From Methylococcaceae bacterium UBA4132 (lineage in GTDB: Bacteria; Pseudomonadota; Gammaproteobacteria; Methylococcales; Methylomonadaceae), in assembly GCA_002380945.1 (NCBI GenBank), contig DFWO01000114.1:1-7917 (forward strand): DNA of 7,917 nucleotides, read 5' to 3'. The notes under the pieces were generated by a model. That model worked only from the letters and a program-made list of their open reading frames with translations, searched no databases and had not been told where the DNA came from. The stretch's first letter is position 1; each line of letters starts with the position of its first letter. Positions 1 through 6,686 of the stretch are shown here, one piece after another. The position numbers and the translations under genes were made by a program.

Positions 1-1
1 A

Positions 2-148
2 GGCTTATATCCAACTCAGGTTAATTATTCACCTGACCTTAATCCTATCGAATACAAATAGACTTAGTCCAAAGCCATCCGAATATAAAAAAATCTTTCC
101 ATCGACAACTTGTTTGCCTATATTTTTTTTAAATCATTTTATTGTGCC
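2..148 (+). pseudogene. IS630-family transposase, decayed C-terminal fragment
   Basis: Frame 2 reads YSPDLNPIEYK around positions 26-58, which is the conserved block holding the last acidic residue of the DDE catalytic triad in IS630-type transposases. After it comes TAG (59-61), Thr, TAG (65-67), SKAIR, Ile, TAA (86-88) and KNLSIDNLF. Intact relatives, as I remember them, read roughly IEHKWAQAKAIRR and then a short LF tail, so the stops replace a Trp and Gln/Lys-type codons, as expected of point-mutation decay. The 5' part of the gene lies outside the window. The right edge is approximate: from about position 150 the same frame begins to resemble a different transposase family. It cannot make an active enzyme. 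Confidence 0.72.
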
Positions 149-151
149 TCG

Positions 152-570
152 GCTATAGGCAGGTTGGAGGCGGGTGTTTCCGAGGTGGTATTTTTGCGCT
201 GGACGCAGCAAGCGGTGCTGAGCTTATCTGGCGAGCAAGTCTGTGTGAATGGCAAGAGTTTACGCGGCAGTCGCGGTAACAAGCACTCATTCACCGACCT
301 ACATCGCTTTTCCGAGGTAAATTCTCTCATTGGGTAATACAAAACTCTCAGCACTCGGCACTTTATGTCCAATTTTCCGAGGATGCTAATCACACTCGCA
401 AAAACTATTCAGCCGCCAAACTAGCCTTAATTCGGGACATGGCTTTGGCTATTCTACGCCATCATGGCTCAGCCAAACACAGTGTCCGTACTCGAAAAAT
501 GTTAGCGGCTGTTAATGATGATTATCGATTCTCATTAATTTCCCCCCCATTAGCTTTGATCATAGCCTGA
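152..570 (+). pseudogene. ISAs1-family (H-repeat-like) transposase, internally deleted and frameshifted
   Basis: Two pieces are visible. The first (about 155-320, frame 2) reads GRLEAGVSEVVFLRW and then VNGKSLRGSRGNK. These match the ISAs1 motifs FLRW and IDGKTLRGS, but the catalytic Asp of the IDGK motif is Asn here. The second (325-570, frame 1) reads HWVIQNSQ, then FSEDANHTRKN, AKLALIRDMALAILR and NDDYRFSLI, matching the C-terminal HW-IEN and EDA-RIR region. The middle of the catalytic domain is missing and the frame changes near 320-330. From about 543 the sequence no longer resembles a transposase, although the frame stays open to TGA at 568-570. No terminal inverted repeats were found at either end. 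The tail overlaps the 3' end of the convergent glutaredoxin-like gene by 11 bp. This is a dead relic. Confidence 0.8.
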
Positions 571-814
571 TTGCTCTACCCTTCCCCTCAATAAACGCTT
601 TCACATCGGCTACATCAAACCACCACGCCAATTCTTTTTGCGTTGTTGGATCATATAAAACAGGAATACGAATAGCATAATCCGCTTGCCAGTGTTCTTG
701 TTCAGCAATATCAACTAATTCAATCGCCTCATTCGGCAAGCATTGTTTAACAATTGCCTCCGCCTCTTCGCACAAATGACACCCAGCCGTGCCTAGTAAC
801 AATAAGTGCATCAT
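560..814 (-). CDS. glutaredoxin-like / thioredoxin-fold protein (DUF836 type)
   Basis: An 84-residue protein with the layout of the short glutaredoxin-like family (DUF836, Glrx-like): a first beta strand (HLLLLGTAG), a redox motif C12-H-L-C15 followed by acidic residues, a helix, a second strand (IELVDIA), and RIPVL with the cis-proline at about residue 51 that supports the active site in this fold. A two-cysteine site implies cytoplasmic thiol-disulfide exchange; the partner is unknown. There is no signal peptide. The start is one of two tandem ATG codons (814 or 811). The first overlaps the stop of the upstream UPF0114 gene as TAATG, which suggests translational coupling. The 3' end runs 11 bp into the ISAs1 relic, but the protein ends at a usual length for the family and looks intact. 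No clear terminator follows. Confidence 0.85.
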   Translation of the reverse strand: MMHLLLLGTAGCHLCEEAEAIVKQCLPNEAIELVDIAEQEHWQADYAIRIPVLYDPTTQKELAWWFDVADVKAFIEGKGRAIRL

Positions 815-1320
815 TAATGTTTAGTCAGTTTGTCTAAATAACCCATGAACAACGCTGAAATGACAAAAGTCAGGTGCATAATGACATACCACATCAACTT
901 GTCATCCGCTGTCGCATTGATATTCATAAACACTTTCAGTAAATGAATCGAAGAAATAGCAACGATAGATGAAGCGACTTTCATCTTCAAAGAGCCGTAA
1001 TCATGCGTTCCTAGCCAATCCAGTTTTTCTGTGGCTTCACTCAAATCAAGGCGGGAGACAAAGTTTTCGTAGCCGCTAAACATAACTATCAGAATCAAAC
1101 TAGCTACTAGCGTTAGGTCTATCAAGCTGAGCAAAGTCAATACCAAATCAGATTCGGCGGTTTCAAAAATATGTGGCAAGAAGTGATATAACTCTTGAAA
1201 GAATTTTATAAAAATCGCTAACAGTGCCAAACTCAGACCTGCATAAATGGGTGCAAGTATCCAACGACTGGCATACATTAATTTTTCGAGCGATTGTTCT
1301 AGTTTTTCGTGGAATAGCAT
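814..1320 (-). CDS. yqhA: UPF0114 family inner-membrane protein (YqhA-like)
   Basis: A 168-residue integral membrane protein that I recognise as very similar along its length to E. coli YqhA (TIGR00645/UPF0114), including YASRWILAP, MFSGYENFVS, KVASSIVAISSIHLLKVFM, DDKLMWYVI and the C-terminal MGYLDKLT. About four membrane helices are visible, near residues 18-41, 60-82, 112-132 and 142-162. The molecular function of the family is unknown, so only the membrane location can be inferred. The N-terminus is about nine residues longer than the E. coli protein as I remember it. The ribosome binding site is weak (GAGTA-like, eight bases before ATG). The gene lies 57 bp downstream of metH with no obvious terminator between them, and its stop overlaps the next start as TAATG, so the three genes probably share a transcript. 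Confidence 0.92.
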   Translation of the reverse strand: MLFHEKLEQSLEKLMYASRWILAPIYAGLSLALLAIFIKFFQELYHFLPHIFETAESDLVLTLLSLIDLTLVASLILIVMFSGYENFVSRLDLSEATEKLDWLGTHDYGSLKMKVASSIVAISSIHLLKVFMNINATADDKLMWYVIMHLTFVISALFMGYLDKLTKH

Positions 1321-1377
1321 GATTTTTTACTCATTTAATGTTAGCACGCGGTAAATAAGCCTCCGAGGTTTGACTTA

Positions 1378-4300
1378 CTAATGATGCAAATGTGCCGCTA
1401 ACCAACGCGCTGCCACTTCTTCAGCGATACCTTTACGCCGCGCGTAGTCTGCTAACTGCTCTTTATCTATTTTACCGACATTGAAATACTGAGACTCAGG
1501 ATGGGAAAAATACCAGCCGCTTACTGCTGATACGGGATACATGGCATAACTTTCGGTTAATTCAATACTAGTGTGTTCAGTTACATTGAGTAACTCAAAC
1601 AGTTTTTCTTTTTCAGTATGATCTGGGCAAGCGGGATAACCAGGAGCTGGACGGATACCTTGATAACTTTCGTTGATAAGTTGTTCTGGCGTGTGGTCTT
1701 CAGCTTCGGCGTAACCCCAATAGTCTTTTCTTACCAACAAATGCAGATATTCAGCGTAGGCTTCGGCAAGTCTGTCCGCTAAAGCTTTGAGCATAATGGA
1801 ACTGTAATCATCGTGATCTTGTTCAAATTCAGCTAGTTTGGCTTCTATGCCTATGCCTGTTGTCACAGCAAAACCGCCGATATAATCCGCCTTGCCGCTG
1901 TCAATTGGCGCAATAAAATCTGATAAACAATAATTAGGGCGACCAGGTGCTTTGATGTTTTGCTGACGCAAGTGGTGCAAAGTTTCGCGGATTTGGCTAC
2001 GCGATTCATCGCTATAAACGATGACATCATCATCAACGCTTGCGGCAGGGAAAAAGCCAACCACTGCTCGCGCTTGTAGCCACTGTTCACTAACGATTTT
2101 TTTCAACATCTCATTGGCATCGGCAAATAATTTACGCGCTTCCACGCCCACGACTTTATCATCCAAAATTTTTGGATAACTGCCTGCCATTTCCCATGTT
2201 TGAAAAAATGGTGTCCAGTCTATATAATCCACTAGCGTTGCCATTGGTAAATTATCAATGACTTTTAGTCCTAAGAAGGACGGCTTAACAGGTTCATAGT
2301 TGCCCCATTCGTGTTTATTGGCTCTCGCTGCTTCTAAACTGTGCTGCTGGGTTTTGGCTTCTCTGCCTTTGTGGCGTTCTCTGACTTCTTCGTATTCTGC
2401 ACGGATGCCTTTGATAAACTCGTCTTTTAAATCGGTACTCAATAAGTTACTAGCAACGCCCACACCGCGTGACGCATCGGTAACATAGACGGTTGCACCA
2501 GAATAATGCGGTTCAATTTTTACGGCAGTATGAGCGCGTGAGGTTGTCGCGCCACCTATCATGAGCGGAATGGTAAAACCTTGGCGCTGCATTTCTTTGG
2601 CAACGTGTACCATTTCATCTAATGACGGGGTAATTAAGCCGCTCAAACCAATAATATCAACATTTTCCAATCTGGCAGTTTGTAGGATTTTTTCCGCCGG
2701 CACCATTACGCCTAAATCAACCACGTCATAGTTATTACATTGCAACACCACCGCAACAATATTTTTACCGATGTCATGCACGTCACCTTTCACGGTTGCC
2801 ATGAGAATTTTACCGTTGGTTTGTCTGTCACCTGCGGCTTTGTCAGCTTCCATAAATGGCATTAAATACGCCACGGCTTTTTTCATGACCCGCGCCGATT
2901 TAACCACTTGCGGTAAAAACATTTTACCCGCACCGAATAAATCACCGACCACGTTCATGCCGTCCATTAACGCGCCTTCGATAACGTGTAACGGGCGTTC
3001 AGCTTCTAATCGGGCTTGTTCAGTGTCTTCGTCGATGTAATCGGTGATGCCTTTGACCAACGCGTGTTCTAAACGTTTACTGACAGACCACGAACGCCAT
3101 TCTTGATTTTCTGCTTTGGCTTCGCCCGTACTACCATCACCACGGTATTTTTCTGCCAGTGTTAATAATCTATCCGTACCATCTCCATCATGACGGTTTA
3201 ACACCACATCTTCGATGGTGTCGCGTAAGTCTTGGGGAACATCTTCATAAATGGCAAGCTGCCCTGCATTGACGATACCCATCGACATACCCGCTTGAAT
3301 TGCGTGGTATAAAAACACCGCGTGTATCGCTTCACGCACAGGATTATTACCGCGAAACGAAAATGATACGTTAGACACGCCACCTGAAATCAAGGCATGA
3401 GGGCAAGTACGTTTTATTTCCCGTGTGGCTTCAATGAAATCCACGCCGTAGTTATTGTGTTCATCAATGCCTGTTGCAATGGCGAAAATATTGGGGTCAA
3501 AAATAATATCTTCAGGCGGGAAACCGATTTGTTCAACTAGGATTTTATAAGCCCGCCCGCAGATTTCGATTTTTCGCGCTTTGGTGTCCGCTTGCCCTTC
3601 TTCATCAAATGCCATGACGATAACCGCCGCACCATAACGGCGTACCAGTTTGGCGTGTTTAATGAACGCTTCTTCGCCTTCTTTCAACGAAATGGAGTTG
3701 ACTACACCTTTGCCTTGAATACATTTAAGCCCTGCTTCCAAAATATCCCATTTGGAGGAGTCGAGCATAATCGGCACTTTGGCAATATCAGGTTCTGCGG
3801 CGATTAGCATTAAAAAGCGCACCATTGCTTCTTTGGATTCCAACATCCCTTCGTCCATGTTGATGTCGATAATTTGCGCACCGTTTTCCACTTGTTGTTT
3901 GGCAACCTCTAGCGCGGCTTCAAAGTTACCTTCAATAATTAAACGTTTGAACGCGGCTGAGCCTGTCACGTTAGTGCGTTCGCCGACATTGACGAATAAG
4001 GAATCTGCGCCAATAGTCATCGGTTCTAAACCAGAAAGACGGCATTTTTTTTCTAATGTGGGAACAATACGCGGCGGGTATTTTGATACGGCATTGACTA
4101 TGGCTTTAATGGTCGCAGGGGATGTGCCGCAACAACCGCCGATGATATTCAGATAACCTTCTTTTGCCCAATCAGCGAGTTCTGCCGCCATCATTTCTGG
4201 CGTTTCATCGTATTCGCCAAACTCATTGGGTAAGCCTGCATTGGGATGAGCAGATACGTTTGTATCAGCGATAGAGGATAATTCAGCAATATATTGGCGT

Positions 4301-5052
4301 AATTCAGTCGCGCCTAAGGCGCAGTTAAAACCAAACGAGATAGGATTAACGTGTTTTAAGGAATGCCAAAACGCGGCGACGGTTTGTCCTGATAGTGTTC
4401 TACCCGATGCGTCGGTAATAGTGCCTGAAATCATGACGGGTAATTTATAGCCTAGCTCTTCAAATACTTGCTCAACAGCAAAAATGGCGGCTTTGGCATT
4501 GAGGGTATCAAATACGGTTTCAATTAAAATAGTGTCCGCGCCACCTTCAATAAGTCCATGCGTGGCTTCAGTGTACGCTGCTACTAATTCATCAAAGGAA
4601 ATATTGCGAAAACCTGGGTCATTAACATCGGGTGACATGGAGGCAGTACGCGCTGTCGGCCCTAAAACGCCCGCGACAAAACGCGGTTTTTCAGGTGTGC
4701 TGTATTTTTCAGCCGCCTGTCTGGCTATTTTTGCCGAAGCAACATTAATTTCATAAGCTAAGGATTCCATACCGTAATCCGCCATAGAAATCGTGGTCGA
4801 ATTGAAGGTGTTAGTTTCAACAATATCCGCGCCTGCCTCGAAATACGCGCTGTGTATCGCGTGAATAATGTCGGGTTGCGTTAGCGATAACAGGTCATTA
4901 TTGCCTTTTAAATCCACTTCCCAATCAGCAAAACGACTACCACGATAATCTTTTTCTTCCAGCTTATAGCCTTGGATCATCGTTCCCATCGCGCCATCGA
5001 GAAAGAGAATGCGCTGGGATAACTGTTGTTTTAATAAGTCTGTTCTATTCAT
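1378..5052 (-). CDS. metH: cobalamin-dependent methionine synthase
   Basis: A full-length, four-module B12-dependent methionine synthase of 1224 residues (E. coli MetH is 1227). It transfers the methyl group of 5-methyltetrahydrofolate to homocysteine through methylcobalamin in the cytoplasm. Domains in order: homocysteine-binding barrel (about 1-320), with zinc ligands in FNCALG (Cys near 244) and GGCCGT (near 307 and 308); methyltetrahydrofolate-binding barrel (about 350-620; VNVGERTNVTGS, DINMDEGM); cap and cobalamin-binding domain (about 650-890), with the axial His in DVHDIGKN near 759 and GLSGLITPSLDEMV; AdoMet-dependent reactivation domain (about 900-1224; IDWTPFF, RPAPGYPACP). No catalytic residue appears to be lost. 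The ATG at 5052 aligns with the E. coli N-terminus; an in-frame TTG at 5064 would add four residues but has no ribosome binding site. The Shine-Dalgarno before 5052 is also weak. No cobalamin or SAM riboswitch fits the 95-bp upstream gap. Confidence 0.97.
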   Translation of the reverse strand: MNRTDLLKQQLSQRILFLDGAMGTMIQGYKLEEKDYRGSRFADWEVDLKGNNDLLSLTQPDIIHAIHSAYFEAGADIVETNTFNSTTISMADYGMESLAYEINVASAKIARQAAEKYSTPEKPRFVAGVLGPTARTASMSPDVNDPGFRNISFDELVAAYTEATHGLIEGGADTILIETVFDTLNAKAAIFAVEQVFEELGYKLPVMISGTITDASGRTLSGQTVAAFWHSLKHVNPISFGFNCALGATELRQYIAELSSIADTNVSAHPNAGLPNEFGEYDETPEMMAAELADWAKEGYLNIIGGCCGTSPATIKAIVNAVSKYPPRIVPTLEKKCRLSGLEPMTIGADSLFVNVGERTNVTGSAAFKRLIIEGNFEAALEVAKQQVENGAQIIDINMDEGMLESKEAMVRFLMLIAAEPDIAKVPIMLDSSKWDILEAGLKCIQGKGVVNSISLKEGEEAFIKHAKLVRRYGAAVIVMAFDEEGQADTKARKIEICGRAYKILVEQIGFPPEDIIFDPNIFAIATGIDEHNNYGVDFIEATREIKRTCPHALISGGVSNVSFSFRGNNPVREAIHAVFLYHAIQAGMSMGIVNAGQLAIYEDVPQDLRDTIEDVVLNRHDGDGTDRLLTLAEKYRGDGSTGEAKAENQEWRSWSVSKRLEHALVKGITDYIDEDTEQARLEAERPLHVIEGALMDGMNVVGDLFGAGKMFLPQVVKSARVMKKAVAYLMPFMEADKAAGDRQTNGKILMATVKGDVHDIGKNIVAVVLQCNNYDVVDLGVMVPAEKILQTARLENVDIIGLSGLITPSLDEMVHVAKEMQRQGFTIPLMIGGATTSRAHTAVKIEPHYSGATVYVTDASRGVGVASNLLSTDLKDEFIKGIRAEYEEVRERHKGREAKTQQHSLEAARANKHEWGNYEPVKPSFLGLKVIDNLPMATLVDYIDWTPFFQTWEMAGSYPKILDDKVVGVEARKLFADANEMLKKIVSEQWLQARAVVGFFPAASVDDDVIVYSDESRSQIRETLHHLRQQNIKAPGRPNYCLSDFIAPIDSGKADYIGGFAVTTGIGIEAKLAEFEQDHDDYSSIMLKALADRLAEAYAEYLHLLVRKDYWGYAEAEDHTPEQLINESYQGIRPAPGYPACPDHTEKEKLFELLNVTEHTSIELTESYAMYPVSAVSGWYFSHPESQYFNVGKIDKEQLADYARRKGIAEEVAARWLAAHLHH

Positions 5053-5082
5053 TGAGATTACCAAGGGTGTATGAGTTGCCTG

Positions 5083-5111
5083 AAACTAATCATTGCTTAA
5101 CGCATCATCAA
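5083..5111 (-). promoter_or_regulatory. possible metH promoter
   Basis: On the minus strand, TTGATG (5106-5111) is followed after 17 bases by TAGTTT (5083-5088), about 30 bases before the metH ATG. The -35 match is fair (4 of 6) and the -10 match poor (3 of 6). It overlaps the better promoter on the opposite strand. No MetJ-type AGACGTCT box was seen. Low confidence. Confidence 0.28.
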
Positions 5112-5121
5112 GCACTATTAT
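5093..5121 (+). promoter_or_regulatory. sigma70-type promoter of the DUF2970 gene
   Basis: TTGCTT (5093-5098), a 17-base spacer, then TATTAT (5116-5121) predict a transcription start near 5128, about 20 bases before the GTG start at 5148. The sequence lies in the divergent gap shared with metH, so the two promoters, if both are real, occupy the same DNA. Confidence 0.55.
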
Positions 5122-5147
5122 CTTTATCTTTTTTTGTCGGTGATGTT

Positions 5148-5336
5148 GTGTCAAAACCAAAAATTATGCAATTAGTAAAAAGTGTGTTTTCTGCGGCTAT
5201 TGGTATACAAAGTGATGAGAACAGACGCAAAGAATTTGAACAAGCTGCCCCACTATCAACTTATGTGATTGCTGGAGTGATTTTTACCCTATTATTCGTT
5301 GGTAGCCTTATCCTACTGGTTTCCATAATATTGTAG
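5148..5336 (+). CDS. DUF2970 family small membrane protein
   Basis: A 62-residue protein matching the small DUF2970 family: an N-terminal KSVFSAAIGIQSDENRRKEFE block, where SV-AA-GVQS and R-DFE are typical, then one C-terminal membrane helix (about residues 36-60, YVIAGVIFTLLFVGSLILLV). Its function is unknown; it is presumably an inner-membrane protein. I chose the GTG at 5148. It gives the usual family length, a GGTGA sequence lies five bases upstream, and the longer reading from 5052 would begin with residues unrelated to the family and overlap the metH start and the predicted promoter. An internal ATG at 5166 would leave 56 residues. It is divergent from metH and followed by a strong terminator. 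Confidence 0.8.
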   Translation: MSKPKIMQLVKSVFSAAIGIQSDENRRKEFEQAAPLSTYVIAGVIFTLLFVGSLILLVSIIL

Positions 5337-5354
5337 GATGACAACACCGTCCAT

Positions 5355-5386
5355 AAAAAAAGCCCAAGCAATGCTTGAGCTTTTTT
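5355..5386. terminator. bidirectional rho-independent terminator
   Basis: AGCCCAAGC (5361-5369), loop AAT, GCTTGAGCT (5373-5381) form a nine-position stem with one mismatch. It is flanked by a run of A on the left and T on the right, so either strand has a hairpin plus U-tract. It lies between the converging DUF2970 gene (plus) and the 5404-5823 gene (minus) and can end both transcripts. Confidence 0.85.
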
Positions 5387-5393
5387 ACTGTAA

Positions 5394-5414
5394 CACCTGA
5401 TTTTTACTCAGGTG
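5394..5414. repeat. short inverted repeat over a stop codon
   Basis: CACCTGA (5394-5400) and TCAGGTG (5408-5414) are perfect 7-bp arms with a 7-base loop. The loop contains the TAA stop of the minus-strand gene at 5404-5406. It adds a second hairpin just ahead of the terminator on that strand; a role in 3'-end stability is possible but not shown. Confidence 0.45.
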
Positions 5415-5823
5415 ATTTAAAGCTTTGTTTAATGCCTTGGAACATTTCTTTCAAACCGCTAAATAAGTTAGCAACTGAAAATTGTTCTTTGGTGATAAAT
5501 TTAAGACGCAAAAACGCAATTGCTAAAAAGCTCATGATAGAAGGAGCTAATTCTAAGTACAGTGACTTTAACACGCCACCAAAACCTTCAAAATCACCTT
5601 CATTTTTTCTATCCGCACCGTTAATTGCTTCATAGGCTGTGCCACCTTCACTTGATCTGAAGGATTCTAAGATATTGATATTAATTTCCACCAATAAGAA
5701 TTGCATCACATAAAAAGCAACCGCTGCGCCCGCAACCCACATCATTACATTACTAACTTTTGCTTTCATGGCTGTCTGATATATCCAGATAGCCACAAAA
5801 ACCATTATTATTCCGCCAATCAT
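5404..5823 (-). CDS. unrecognised three-helix membrane protein
   Basis: A 139-residue hydrophobic protein that I do not recognise. Hydrophobic stretches near residues 3-19, 25-46 and 83-106 suggest three membrane helices. Between the second and third lies a polar, Gly- and acid-rich loop (about 50-82), and the C-terminal tail of about 30 residues (KEQFSVANLFSGLKEMFQG and onward) is Lys-rich and looks amphipathic. No cysteines or catalytic motifs are visible. The start is well supported: AAGGGTG lies seven bases before ATG. The gene begins 23 bp after the stop of the secreted-protein gene at 5847-6230 and ends at the bidirectional terminator, so the two form a likely two-gene operon. By context it may work with that exported partner in the inner membrane; this is inference only. 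Confidence 0.78.
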   Translation of the reverse strand: MIGGIIMVFVAIWIYQTAMKAKVSNVMMWVAGAAVAFYVMQFLLVEININILESFRSSEGGTAYEAINGADRKNEGDFEGFGGVLKSLYLELAPSIMSFLAIAFLRLKFITKEQFSVANLFSGLKEMFQGIKQSFKSPE

Positions 5824-5846
5824 AAGTTTACACCCTTAAATTTTAA

Positions 5847-6230
5847 TTATTTTTTTGTTAGAAAAAAGAAATATCCACAATGTAAAGTCATATTTTTATC
5901 ATCTTTTTCTACAACCGTACACGTTTCATAAAGTTCTTTCCCTGGTCTGCTTTGCTTTTTTATTTTCCCATTTTCAATAGAGTACTTGATAGTTATTTCC
6001 ATCTTGCTGATTCGACCAGAGACATCAGTTGATATTGCGTCAATAGTTCCATCGGGTTTAATATTCCACTCAGTATCTGTATGCTTTTTAGGAGCAGTTA
6101 GGGAAGTCGCTTCATCATGAAGATCCCATTTACCTACAATCTCAGAATTATCTTTCAATTCGATGTCCGCATTCGCCGAAAATGCTAAGAAAATCGAGGC
6201 TAACGATAGTATTTTAACGATTTTTTTCAT
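5847..6230 (-). CDS. secreted small protein, possibly lipocalin-like
   Basis: A 127-residue protein with a clear Sec signal peptide: MKKIVKI, a hydrophobic core (LSLASIFLAF) and an A-N-A cleavage motif at residues 19-21, so the mature protein starts near Asp22. The mature part is about 106 residues of likely beta structure. It has a VGKWDL motif, then TEWNIKPDGTID, then KYSIENGKIKK, the order seen in small lipocalin-like domains (GxW, then W-F-DGT, then YxI). This resemblance is weak and I do not assign a function. Cys104 and Cys118 could form a disulfide in the periplasm. The ATG at 6230 is chosen over an upstream in-frame ATG at 6284 because AGAGGA lies six bases before it and the signal peptide begins there. 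The next gene starts 23 bp downstream. Confidence 0.8.
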   Translation of the reverse strand: MKKIVKILSLASIFLAFSANADIELKDNSEIVGKWDLHDEATSLTAPKKHTDTEWNIKPDGTIDAISTDVSGRISKMEITIKYSIENGKIKKQSRPGKELYETCTVVEKDDKNMTLHCGYFFFLTKK

Positions 6231-6272
6231 TATTTTTCCTCTAGTGTGTCTGCTTGAAATCACAGAGTTTAA

Positions 6273-6301
6273 ACTATACCACACTGGCTATCGAGCTTTA
6301 A
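6273..6301 (-). promoter_or_regulatory. probable promoter of the 6230-5404 operon
   Basis: On the minus strand, TTAAAG (6296-6301), a 17-base spacer, then TATAGT (6273-6278) predict a start near 6266, about 36 bases before the ATG at 6230. The -10 is good and the -35 is poor. The 8-bp palindrome GTTTAAAC (6267-6274) lies at the predicted start. Confidence 0.45.
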
Positions 6302-6314
6302 CTATATCAGTGTA

Positions 6315-6328
6315 CAATATTTATATTG
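6315..6328. repeat. small operator-like dyad
   Basis: CAATAT, TT, ATATTG: perfect 6-bp arms just upstream of the minus-strand promoter -35 box. The position would suit a regulator site, but short AT-rich dyads arise easily by chance. Confidence 0.3.
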
Positions 6329-6340
6329 CCTGATTTTTTA

Positions 6341-6368
6341 AAAGTCATCAACAATGAGGCTTGACTTT
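6341..6368. repeat. inverted repeat AAAGTCA/TGACTTT
   Basis: Perfect 7-bp arms at 6341-6347 and 6362-6368 with a 14-base interval, in the middle of the divergent gap. The sequence alone does not indicate a function. Confidence 0.35.
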
Positions 6369-6390
6369 AGTATTGTCTAACATATCATTT

Positions 6391-6415
6391 TTGTGTTTAT
6401 AAAAACAAAACACAA
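6391..6415. repeat. inverted repeat TTGTGTTT/AAACACAA
   Basis: Perfect 8-bp arms at 6391-6398 and 6408-6415 with a 9-base interval, about 40 bases upstream of the plus-strand -35 box. A further TTGTG at 6430-6434 can also pair with the CACAA of the right arm. This is compatible with an activator or repressor site. Confidence 0.4.
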
Positions 6416-6452
6416 GCAATTGATTTCCATTGTGCTATTCAAAACAAAAGCA

Positions 6453-6480
6453 TTGATAATGCTAACGTATCGTTTATAAT
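6453..6480 (+). promoter_or_regulatory. strong sigma70 promoter driving the microprotein unit
   Basis: TTGATA (6453-6458), a 16-base spacer, then a perfect TATAAT (6475-6480): one mismatch to consensus in total. The predicted start is near 6487, inside the left arm of the 6483-6511 dyad. It is the best promoter match in the window and gives about 250 nt of leader before the ATG at 6738. Confidence 0.7.
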
Positions 6481-6482
6481 GC

Positions 6483-6526
6483 CAGTGCTTCTTATTTTAG
6501 AAGAAGCACTGAGAGTTAGCAGTGCT
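6483..6526 (+). repeat. three-arm dyad at the predicted transcription start
   Basis: CAGTGCTTCTT (6483-6493) and AAGAAGCACTG (6501-6511) are perfect 11-bp inverted arms with a 7-base loop. A third arm, CAGTGCT (6520-6526), can pair with the last seven bases of the second arm across an 8-base loop. The second arm can therefore form only one of two hairpins. As DNA, the same pattern reads as three half-sites of a repressor operator covering the start. Either reading implies control of the unit downstream; the sequence does not decide between them. Confidence 0.65.
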
Positions 6527-6686
6527 ATATGAACGTCGAGTGAATTTCAGACTGAAAAGATTAATCTTATTCAGCATTTTGCGATGAAGCGTTTAGATGA
6601 ACATAGGATACATTGCTATGGGATTCATAACTATGTAACAACCCGATGACATAGGGGTTAACCTGATGTCAACATTCTGATTCCGC

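Noticed and set aside
110..337. 75-residue plus-strand ORF
   Set aside because: It bridges the IS630 tail and the first ISAs1 fragment, has no ribosome binding site, and its sequence is explained by the two transposase relics.
1361..1369. CCTCCGAGG palindrome between metH and the UPF0114 gene
   Set aside because: Four-base arms with a one-base centre and no T-tract make it too small for a terminator.
5053..5064. TTG start at 5064 for metH
   Set aside because: It adds four residues not needed for alignment with E. coli MetH and has no Shine-Dalgarno before it.
5052..5147. 32-residue N-terminal extension of the DUF2970 protein to 5052
   Set aside because: It would overlap the metH start and the predicted promoter, and it does not resemble the family; the GTG at 5148 gives the usual size with a plausible ribosome binding site.
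6231..6284. Upstream ATG at 6284 for the secreted protein
   Set aside because: It would bury the signal peptide behind 18 polar residues and would place the predicted promoter -10 within the coding region; the ATG at 6230 has a good ribosome binding site.
6517..6527. TAGCA-G-TGCTA dyad
   Set aside because: It overlaps the third arm of the larger dyad and its one-base loop cannot form an RNA hairpin.
6584..6649. 21-codon ORF in the leader (possible leader peptide beginning MKRLDEHR)
   Set aside because: There is no ribosome binding site before the ATG, no run of regulatory codons, and such short ORFs are common by chance.
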